Source: Symbiodinium natans (Eukaryota; Sar; Dinophyceae; Suessiales; Symbiodiniaceae). Taken from it: DNA of 64,000 nt. The stretch lies in NCBI GenBank assembly GCA_905221605.1, contig CAJNDS010002457.1:885501-949500 (forward strand). Direction: 5' to 3'. Positions within the stretch are counted from its first letter, which is position 1, and the number at the start of each line of letters is the position of its first letter. Position numbers and translations under genes: made by a program. Below, in pieces: positions 58,013 to 64,000 of this stretch. The notes under the pieces are model-generated. The model was not told the origin of the DNA. It saw only the letters and a list, made by a program, of their open reading frames with translations, and did not search any database.

Positions 58013-58122
58013 CTAGGTTTAGTGGTGCAGTCTCTGCCCTCTCCCTGCTTTAGGGTTCGGCTTCCTCGTATATGTCCCAAGAACAGGTTATTTGTCCCTT
58101 CTTCCGTGTTACTTGGAAACCT

Positions 58123-58240
58123 ACAAGGAGGGGCTTGCTAGTTCTAAGTAGGAGTTACATGGGCACGTTAAGTGGGTTATAAGTATTGTAGCTTAGGTTA
58201 TATGTCCCTTCAATCACGCATAGTTAGGTTCCCCCCCCCC
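58123..58240. mobile_element. MITE family A copy, diverged
   Basis: CTACAAGGAGGGGCTTGCTAG ... CATAGTTAGGTTCCCC. Confidence 0.6.
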
Positions 58241-58433
58241 CCCCCAAAACTCAGGCTACTTAGGGATAATTAAGCCCAATCAAGGTTATTTTGAGGTTGT
58301 TTGCTACACCCCCCCCCCCCCTCCCCCCAGTTTGCAAGGTCCATAGAGGGGGGTCGTAGAGCAACCATGATTCAATACACGTTTTAGAAGGAAGGGCCCC
58401 AGGTTAGAAGGAGTCTGGGGAGAACCCCAACCT

Positions 58434-58560
58434 TGAGGGCCCATGTGCGCACATCAGTATAGACTTGGGTCCTAAAGCTACTATCTAGGAACCCCCTAGA
58501 AGGCTCAAGAATAGGCAGCCGAAGCCCCTAAGCCCGAAGAGTGCAGGTACATGGACCCTG
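58434..58560. mobile_element. MITE family C copy
   Basis: CTTGAGGGCCCATGTGC ... GCAGGTACATGGACCC. Confidence 0.7.
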
Positions 58561-58587
58561 AACCCTAAACCCTAAACCCTAAACCTT

Positions 58588-58647
58588 GAAGAGTTCCGCG
58601 CCAAGAAGGTCGTCGCTGCGGACGGCCTGGCGCGCTTCTACAACCGT
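58588..58647 (+). CDS. SAM methyltransferase, exon 1 seen
   Basis: After a CCCTAAA tract. Peptide EEFRAKKVVAADGLARFYNR: the strand and acidic residue that hold the SAM ribose (VVAADxLAxxYN) in class I methyltransferases. Donor CGT|GCCCCT. In phase with 59109 (FYNR|VLDERDLRPP). Confidence 0.82.
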
Positions 58648-58871
58648 GCCCCTAGGTACCTGTTTATACTACAGGAAGGATAAAATCCCATAAGCACAAG
58701 CAATAGAATGATATACCCAAAAAGTAATAGTGTGAGTGGGGGAGATAGTGCTTTGTTCTCCCCGAATTTGACCTCTGACCCCCAAATCTCAATCAAGAAA
58801 AGGAGTGCTACGTCTTGACAGGGATTGTAGGGGGTGAAATCCCGGTCCTATCTGCTTGATACAATGTGAAA

Positions 58872-58957
58872 CCCCAAGATTCCATGCACCACATTTTTGT
58901 TTATACTTGGGCCCAAAGATACTTTAAGGCCCATTCCCTATTTAGGTGCATGGACCC
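58872..58957. mobile_element. MITE family C copy in a methyltransferase intron
   Basis: CCCCAAGATTCCATGCACC ... TTAGGTGCATGGACCC, with inner TACTTGGGCCC. It lies inside intron 58648-59108. Confidence 0.75.
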
Positions 58958-59108
58958 TAGACCCTGTACCCTAAATCCTAAACCGATTTTCCCCCTCAAG
59001 GGTATCAGACATTGACCCTGCTTTGCGGTTCGGCCAGCTATGCAGGATCGAAAAAAGACTCTAAACCCTAAACCCTCAACCTTGCAGGACCCTTAGGGTA
59101 AAGCTCAG

Positions 59109-59165
59109 GTCCTCGATGAGCGTGACTTGAGGCCGCCCTACTTGCCCATCCAGTGCCCGGTGGAG
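59109..59165 (+). CDS. SAM methyltransferase, exon 2
   Basis: Acceptor AAAGCTCAG. Peptide VLDERDLRPPYLPIQCPVE, donor GAG|GCAGCA. It corresponds to the L-xx-xx-L-xPPxxxxxCxxE segment between the SAM strand and the LPFxxxxFD strand. Confidence 0.85.
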
Positions 59166-59179
59166 GCAGCAAAGATACG

Positions 59180-59215
59180 GTTTAGGGTTTAGGGTTTAGG
59201 GTTTAGGGTTTAGGG
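59180..59215. repeat. Telomeric tract (TTTAGGG) at intron 5' end
   Basis: Five units, 14 bp into intron 59166-59371. Confidence 0.96.
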
Positions 59216-59371
59216 TGGTTGAAGTCGACCGAAAGCAGTGTCAAGTCCTGTGCAACACCGGTCAGTCACAACGTGTGTGGGCAAGGGCTCACATCGTGAA
59301 GAGAGCCGCAAAGACACAGAACAGATGACTGCGGCCCTAAAACTCAAAATCTGAATTCTTCGCCCCAAGAG

Positions 59372-59449
59372 GAGCTGCACGTGTGCTTCCCTTCCGGCCA
59401 CTTTGACGTGGCGCACATTCGCAACGCTCTGGACCATACTTTCGATCCC
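59372..59449 (+). CDS. SAM methyltransferase, FDVAHIRNALDH exon
   Basis: Acceptor CCCAAGAG|. Peptide ELHVCFPSGHFDVAHIRNAL then DHTFDP, donor CCC|GCCACT. FDxVHxRNALDHxxDP is a hallmark of a family of class I SAM methyltransferases and leaves no doubt about strand or frame. The frame would otherwise end at TAA 59461. Confidence 0.9.
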
Positions 59450-59509
59450 GCCACTCGGTTCTAAAGTCGACGGGCGGACGCTTTTCCTGCAGGTAGGTGT
59501 AAGCGAGGG

Positions 59510-59640
59510 GCGGGCTTAGGTTCCCTCATAAGCCCCTTTAAAGCAAAAAAGGGCAACCCTTTTCATTCCAAAAGGTCGCTCTTGGGAAAACCCTAAGCCC
59601 TAAAGGGTTTGCAATTCTAGGTTACATTCGGGTCTAGGCG
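59510..59640. mobile_element. MITE family B copy in a methyltransferase intron
   Basis: GGTTCCCTCATAAGCCCC ... GGTTACATTCGGGTCTAGG, with CCCTAAGCCCTAAAGGG inserted near 59590. Inside intron 59450-59721. Confidence 0.7.
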
Positions 59641-59721
59641 AAGTTCTGCAAGTTCGACCGGCAGTTGCAGAATTGGCATGCAACCTTAAACCCTAAACCC
59701 TAACCCTCTGGCTTTTGCAAG

Positions 59722-59748
59722 GTCCTGGGCATCCAGCGCATGCTCGAG
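59722..59748 (+). CDS. SAM methyltransferase, 27-nt microexon
   Basis: Acceptor GGCTTTTGCAAG, donor GAG|GCGATG. Peptide VLGIQRMLE bridges FDP and VVRPGG, giving DPVLGIQRMLEVVRPGG, exactly the family spacing. Confidence 0.87.
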
Positions 59749-59822
59749 GCGATGGAAAGGGGTGCGCAGCCGTGCCATCTTGGCCCATGACACACGAGTC
59801 TGCGCCTAAACAACTCCTTGAA

Positions 59823-60120
59823 GGGTTTAGGGTTTAGGGTTTAGGGAGGCTTCATCCAAAACCCTAGAGCCCTTGCCAGCGTGAGAGTTCCAACGGGCCT
59901 GAACCCAACAAACTAGCCCAAGAAGCCATATAGTCCTTCCAGAACACACGTCGTCCTTTTATGGCAGCTAGCGAAGCCCACGCGCGCCCGCCGGCCTAGG
60001 CCTCGGCTGCCATCAAGCTGCATGTGAAAGGCCAAAGGTAAGCGACGCCACGAAAACTCCACCCTGAACCCTAAACCTCAAACCCTAAACCCTAAACCTC
60101 AAATCCTAAACCCTAAACCC
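59823..60120. repeat. Intron with paired telomeric tracts
   Basis: TTTAGGG units at 59823-59848 and CCCTAAA units at 60065-60120 inside intron 59749-60204. A possible small exon (ASAAIKLHVKGQ, 60000-60035, GTAAGC donor) lies between, but it is not needed for the methyltransferase frame. Confidence 0.8.
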
Positions 60121-60204
60121 GAAACGCAGAAAGTCCCGCCAAAATCCTAAGACACTCGAGGTAACTGTGATCGACCGATTCAGCACTGTTCTGCTTCGCT
60201 GCAG

Positions 60205-60277
60205 GTGGTTCGGCCTGGTGGCTGGGTCTTGCTTCGCCATGCGCGGAACGAAGGTGTGCCTGGCAAGTTCCGCAACG
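60205..60277 (+). CDS. SAM methyltransferase, RPGGW exon
   Basis: Acceptor TTCGCTGCAG. Peptide VVRPGGWVLLRHARNEGVPG then KFRN. VLRPGG(W/Y)(V/L)LLxHxRNE is the post-RNALDH strand and turn. Donor AACG|GC. In phase with 60579 (RN|GLHQW). Confidence 0.9.
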
Positions 60278-60440
60278 GCGGCCGTCTCAGTCCAGCGATG
60301 CCGCTTTTAATGTCGGGTTCAGGGTATCTTAGGGTTGCAAAGCGCGGCTTCAAACAAGGGTTGAGGGTTTAGGGTGCAATCCTAGTAGTCCTGGGCCACA
60401 GCCCCAAGATGGATAAACGGAACAGAGCACGTCTACTATC

Positions 60441-60451
60441 ATGCAAGCCCA

Positions 60452-60496
<45 letters not shown>

Positions 60497-60525
60497 GTAT
60501 ATATATATGTATATATATATTAGTC
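60441..60525. repeat. TA microsatellite in intron
   Basis: TATATA/TGTATA runs within intron 60278-60578. Confidence 0.93.
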
Positions 60526-60578
60526 TTCATATCCTAATGCCTGACCTAGCCACGTCGGTGCCGATGCCCCGCATCAAG

Positions 60579-60679
60579 GCCTGCACCAATGGGCCTTTGA
60601 TGTGGACGCCCATGAGACCAGCGACCCTCACTTCATCATCTGGAATCCAGATCTGCGCCCTTTGGCTGTGCCCCAGACA
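60579..60679 (+). CDS. SAM methyltransferase, GLHQW exon
   Basis: Acceptor GCATCAAG|GC. Peptide (G)LHQWAFDVDAHETSDPHFII then WNPDLRPLAVPQT. GLHQWxF and FIIWN complete the domain. Its last 30 bases are repeated at 60807-60836. Without splicing the frame ends at a TGA near 60713. Confidence 0.88.
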
Positions 60680-60806
60680 CCCCAAAACCCCTTAGTGAAG
60701 GAACAGCCCTGAAATTATTCATACTTGTAGAAACCCTAATGTGATTTAAGGATCCTTAAGGAACCTCCCTTAAGATTGTAATAGGAACCCAATAATATGA
60801 TTTAAG
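60680..60806. mobile_element. 127-bp insertion between 30-bp exon duplicates
   Basis: AT-richer sequence containing GATTTAAGGATCC and CCTTAAGATT inverted parts, flanked by a 30-bp duplication of coding sequence with one mismatch. It ends TTTAAG, which can serve as an acceptor. Confidence 0.7.
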
Positions 60807-60893
60807 GATCTACGCCCTTTGGCTGTGCCCCAGACAAAGCTGCAACCCTACTTCCCGTCACCACGTGCAAGCCTCCAGGACGCAAGCCCAAGT
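60807..60893 (+). CDS. SAM methyltransferase, C-terminal segment
   Basis: After AAG|, the frame resumes with the duplicated DLRPLAVPQT and continues KLQPYFPSPRASLQDASPS before CCCTAAA, whose TAA gives the first stop. Whether this or the earlier TGA ends the protein depends on splicing of the 127-bp insert. Confidence 0.65.
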
Positions 60894-60965
60894 GCTAAAC
60901 CCTAAACCCTAAACCCTAAACCCTAAACCCTAAACCCCACATCAAGAGCCGGATGCCTGCTGCAG

Positions 60966-61069
60966 GTGTGGATGTAACGGCCTTCTTGCTGGCAACCGGC
61001 TCTGCGGCGGAGGCGATGAGAGGGGTAGTTGGAAGGCTGAGACAGCGGTTGCAGCATAATGCACCATAA
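60966..61069 (+). CDS. Unassigned exon
   Basis: Acceptor GCCTGCTGCAG. Frame VDVTAFLLATGSAAEAMRGV then VGRLRQRLQHNAP to TAA. Helical. It may be a following gene. Confidence 0.5.
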
Positions 61070-61146
61070 TTCAGAAATCAGGCGGTCATCTGATTCGTTT
61101 GGCAATTTGGAACCACATGCTGTGAAGAATCTCGAGCCTTTGGCTT

Positions 61147-61326
61147 ATGCTGGGTCTTGACTCTGTGGGCTACTCGTTTGCTTTGGCTTGTCCTGGCGAG
61201 GTCAAAACTCGCCTTGTCGACCATCCCAGCGACGATGCTCCAGAAGACGAACGCTACGTCTGGGTCGACGTTCGCAAGCCCACTGCTGCGGAGCTGACCC
61301 AGCACTTCAAAGCGGACGAGAGCTGA
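61147..61326 (+). CDS. Small ORF / terminal exon, unknown
   Basis: 59 codons from ATG to TGA: GYSFALACPGEVKTRLVDHP, then SDDAPEDERYVWVDVRKPTA and AELTQHFKADES. Acidic, good coding character. Probably the last exon of the gene that includes 60966. Another frame is open too. Confidence 0.5.
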   Translation: MLGLDSVGYSFALACPGEVKTRLVDHPSDDAPEDERYVWVDVRKPTAAELTQHFKADES

Positions 61327-61409
61327 GCGTCATCGGGATTTAGGCTTTAGACTTGCTAATGCCTGCGACTGCTTAGGGGTGTAGAGGGTTTAGGGCTGAT
61401 CAGGGCTTC

Positions 61410-61548
61410 CTTGGAGGTTCATGGGTAGCAAAAACAGGGGTTAGAAGTACGCAGAATGAAGTTACAAGCCTTTGTGGTATACTTGTAGTTGCCCTACCCA
61501 AAAGCCAACAGAACCCTACACTCTCATTACCCATGGACCTCCACAGTG
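61410..61548. mobile_element. Palindromic element
   Basis: TTGGAGGTTCATGGGTA and TACCCATGGACCTCCA are inverted ends. Diverged relatives near 41370-41640 and 51990-52090. Confidence 0.6.
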
Positions 61549-61684
61549 CTGTCCTCCGTTCTTACGAGCACTTGGGCAGCTGAGGGCGTCTCAGAAATGT
61601 CCCAAGTTGTGCCGGGCCCGTTCACAAAGCTGCTGCCTCATCAGTAAAAAAGTAGAAAAGCTCAAAACTGCAAGTACAAGTATA

Positions 61685-61696
61685 AGTACTGTAGTG

Positions 61697-61760
<64 letters not shown>

Positions 61761-61762
61761 GG
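61685..61762. repeat. GTA microsatellite
   Basis: About 24 GTA units. Confidence 0.97.
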
Positions 61763-61836
61763 CTCTCTTTGAGTAGCTCTTCTCGGAGCTTGTGAAGTGG
61801 CCCCGCGCTAGCAGCACGTGCTGCTTAGTGTCTAAG

Positions 61837-61983
61837 GGTAGTTTCATGGGCTCTTAATATGGCCCCTTACCTCCTTTAAAGGGTTCTGATGCATGGGCCG
61901 TTGGATTGTAGAGGGTACATACGGTATGTAAGGGGTATACCCGTTTGAGGGCCTATACTAATGGACCATGTAGCTACCCTTAG
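61837..61983. mobile_element. MITE family D copy
   Basis: CTAAGGGTAGTTTCATGGGC and CATGTAGCTACCCTTAG are inverted ends. Confidence 0.75.
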
Positions 61984-62582
61984 ATAGTGAGCAGCACTGC
62001 AGAATCGCACCCGCAGTGCGCTTGACCAGCGATGAACCCATGAGCTCTAGTACCCTGCACACTTTGCAGACTCTGTCTAACGCCTTTCCCGGGCTCCTAC
62101 AGCCCTTTGTAGCCTAAGACCCTGAAGCTCAAAGACCCAGTGCCCGAAGCAACTCCCTCCAAAGCGCCCCTCTACCGCAGAGTTGAGGGCTTGTAGGTTT
62201 GGGGTTACGGAAGATGCAGGGTTTAGGAGGGCGCAGGGTTTACAGGGGTCAGGGTGATTGTTGTTCTTTTGGGGGGTCTAGCGTTTCCGGCCGAGCCGGG
62301 CGGGCTAAGAAAGACAAGGAAGCGGTAGCAGGAAGGGGTTTGCAATACACCCACACGAACCTTTGCACCCTTAAAAAAGGGAAACGCGCCTTAGTTGTTG
62401 GGACATAGGTTGCTCTAACCCTAAACTTCCCGGAGCCCTCCACCCCACACCCCAATTTCCAAGGCTAACCAAGACTGCTAGGCCTGCAGCCCAAACAAGG
62501 CTCCTATTTCCATGTGCTCCTGGTTCGCCTAGGGTGCTTGAAGACCCAAGCAGGCAAGGAATGGACTTCCCAACCCTACATT

Positions 62583-62708
62583 GACTACCCTGACCCCTGG
62601 GAGGATCCAAAAAATAGATCCCCTTAAGGGTTCCTAAAAATGACCCAATAGTAGTGTAGGGTACGGTTTGGGGGTTCTACTTTTTGGATCCTCCCAGGGG
62701 TCTGGGTA
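62583..62708. mobile_element. MITE family G copy
   Basis: CTGACCCCTGGGAGGATCCAA and TTGGATCCTCCCAGGGGTC, near-perfect inverted ends. Confidence 0.85.
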
Positions 62709-62740
62709 AGTTGTAAACCCTAAGCCCGAATGCAAGTCAG

Positions 62741-62799
62741 GTTTGAAGAAGATCTACCACAGCTACCTCAAAGCCTGGAGGTCTTGCTTGGACAAGGAC
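62741..62799 (+). CDS. Second EF-hand gene, KAWRSCLDK exon
   Basis: Acceptor GCAAGTCAG. Peptide LKKIYHSYLKAWRSCLDKD: the AWRxxLDxD junction of the dinoflagellate EF-hand repeat. The loop continues at 63165-63210 as (DK)DNSNRVTWQR. ACAAGGAC occurs at both junctions, so the exact splice point is open and no GT/GC donor fits well. Confidence 0.72.
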
Positions 62800-62814
62800 G
62801 GTTAGGGCCTAGGC

Positions 62815-62860
62815 CCCTAAACCCTAAACCCTAAACCCTAAACCCTAAACCCTAAACACT
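62815..62860. repeat. Telomeric tract (CCCTAAA)
   Basis: Six units close to the exon 3' end. Confidence 0.95.
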
Positions 62861-62946
62861 GGGCCTATAAGGGTTACGGGTGGGCATTTCGGCGCGATCG
62901 CGATCTCCTTGGGTCATGGTCACGTATTGTTTGCTTCCGATCGCAC

Positions 62947-63077
62947 CCCCTAGACTTTAAACCCTGAACCCCAAACCCTATAATGTAGGGCTTTGGGGGG
63001 AAATCACATACTGCCCCTAGACTTTAAACCTGAACCCTAAACCCTAGTGTAGGGTTTCGGGGGGAATCACATACTGC
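62947..63077. repeat. Tandem duplication, about 66 bp x 2
   Basis: Both units have CCCCTAGACTTTAAACC, telomeric units, and AATCACATACTGCCCC. Confidence 0.85.
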
Positions 63078-63119
63078 CCCAAGCCATCTGAACCTGGCCT
63101 AGAAAGCCTCAATATTGCG

Positions 63120-63188
63120 AAGGACAACAGCGACCGCGTGACCCATAAACCCTAAACCCTAAACAAGGACAACAGCAACCGCGTGACC
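63120..63188. repeat. 24-bp exon duplication around 21-bp telomeric insert
   Basis: AAGGACAACAGC-R-ACCGCGTGACC stands at 63120-63143 and 63165-63188 with one mismatch. The 21 bp between are CATAAACCCTAAACCCTAAAC. Confidence 0.9.
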
Positions 63189-63222
63189 TGGCAAAGGTTT
63201 CAAGAAGGAGCCTCGAGAGCTT
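63165..63222 (+). CDS. Second EF-hand gene, loop exon
   Basis: Peptide (K)DNSNRVTWQRFQEGASRAS. With LDK from 62799 it makes the degenerate loop DKDNSNRVTWQR. A TTTAGGG array (63230-63292) follows at once. Confidence 0.65.
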
Positions 63223-63229
63223 CTTGGCT

Positions 63230-63292
63230 TAGGGTTTAGGGTTTAGGGTTTAGGGTTTAGGGTTTAGGGTTTAGGGTTTAGGGTTTAGGGTT
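63230..63292. repeat. Telomeric array (TTTAGGG)
   Basis: Nine perfect units. Confidence 0.97.
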
Positions 63293-63576
63293 TTTGGCAG
63301 AGGGGGGGGGGCTCAGGCATTTGTAGGGGCTTGGGATTGAAAGCTCTGTGGACGTGTTATGCTTGGTTTAGGGTTTAGGGTTTAGGGTTTAGAAGGTATA
63401 TTATTATATGCTTTTGGGCGATTCAAGGCGTTTCGGGATCTTGGGCATGTTTGCGGATGGGGGGCGGGGGGGGGGGGGGGACAAAAGCGTTGGGATCCAT
63501 TAGACTCTTCCTCGTGCTTCACGACGAGGGATCGGAGCTCTGAATGGCCCTTGACCTGAAATCCTAAACTCCACGA

Positions 63577-63690
63577 GTAGGGGCCTCCTTACTATACTAA
63601 CCTTAGTTAAGGGAGTTATAACCTACATAGTCATACTATATCCCAATGTAGGGCCCTTTTAGTCCTATTTCTCGGGGGCCCCTACATGCA
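63577..63690. mobile_element. MITE family A copy
   Basis: AGTAGGGGCCTCCTTACTATAC ... GGGGGCCCCTACATG. Very similar to 19171. The last 300 bases of the window show no supported exon. Confidence 0.78.
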
Positions 63691-64000
63691 CCTCTCTTGG
63701 GGCCCAAAAACAACCGCATACACACAAGAATCCCAGTATTGGGGTATAAAGGCTGGTTTTTGGGCGCCTTGCACCCTACATCCCTATGGCGAATCTTCGA
63801 AGCTTATTAAGTTGAGTAGTAGACCAGAACCCCAACGCAAAGGTGTGCTTTCACAACGACTTGGCAGGGGCGTGGCGCTTTCTGACAGCTGGGACCCAAG
63901 TGGGTGGAGTTCGGGGTGAAGTTGCTGAGGTTTCTCCCGCCAATAGAATAGATCAGCTCAGGCATGCGGCAGCAGAGATCGCGCAAAGACGGCTTTTTGT

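Noticed and set aside
60000-60035. A small exon ASAAIKLHVKGQ with a GTAAGC donor.
   Set aside because: It would interrupt MLE|VVRPGG, which is otherwise contiguous in the family.
1-64000. tRNA, rRNA, snRNA and spliced-leader genes.
   Set aside because: No cloverleaf boxes, rRNA signature or spliced-leader-like string was seen by eye on either strand; a covariance-model scan would be decisive.

Overview
The window looks like nuclear DNA from an alveolate alga, most probably a dinoflagellate. The evidence is (i) plant/alveolate-type telomeric heptamer TTTAGGG / CCCTAAA in roughly 100 interstitial tracts; (ii) very short exons in long introns, with GC rather than GT at most of the 5' splice sites that homology lets me place; (iii) degenerate EF-hand repeat proteins of the AWR-x-x-LD type that are greatly expanded in dinoflagellates; (iv) all recognisable genes on the + strand, which fits one-directional gene clusters; and (v) hundreds-of-bases-scale palindromic MITE-like elements in the introns. 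No tRNA, rRNA, CRISPR array, spliced-leader gene or true chromosome end was recognised. Species cannot be named from sequence alone, and chromerids or perkinsids are not excluded.

Layout. 0-8 kb: telomeric tracts, MITEs and unassigned exons (2.4-3.4, 5.9-7.9 kb). 8.6-9.6 kb: 3' part of an RRM RNA-binding protein. About 11.2-20.9 kb: a FANCJ/BRIP1-like Fe-S DNA helicase in many exons of 45-120 nt (Q-motif region, Walker A, RTH motif Ia, DIEDLV, CPY cysteine, ATYPMLL, DEAH); motifs III-VI were not found, so the 3' part may be among the unassigned exons of 21-26 kb. 27-28 kb: a well-supported two-exon segment of an unknown gene. About 28-41 kb: one (possibly more) EF-hand repeat gene, interrupted by a telomere-free island (31.55-33.75 kb) with a frameshifted minus-strand reading frame. 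41.8-51.3 kb: a signal-peptide first exon and, 8 kb on, a PAN/Apple-type cysteine exon pair. 51.7-57.8 kb: unassigned exons. 58.6-60.9 kb: a class I SAM-dependent methyltransferase whose exons join in phase over five introns. 61.1 kb: a small terminal ORF. 62.7-63.2 kb: a second EF-hand gene that runs towards the window end.

The striking feature is the relation between genes and telomeric repeats. Almost every exon is bracketed by (CCCTAAA)n on its left and (TTTAGGG)n on its right. Where gene strand is fixed by homology, an intron that carries both orientations nearly always has TTTAGGG near its 5' splice site and CCCTAAA near its 3' splice site. The two can pair in RNA; the first supplies GGG runs and the second CTAAAC branch-point-like units, and some acceptors lie inside or beside the repeat. 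Four MITEs are themselves split by telomeric tracts, and one exon segment is duplicated (24 bp) around a 21-bp telomeric insert. I read this as telomeric repeats repeatedly inserted, probably at breaks, and tolerated or adopted as intron sequence. Exon boundaries are inferred by eye from splice motifs, phase and family conservation; none was tested with RNA.
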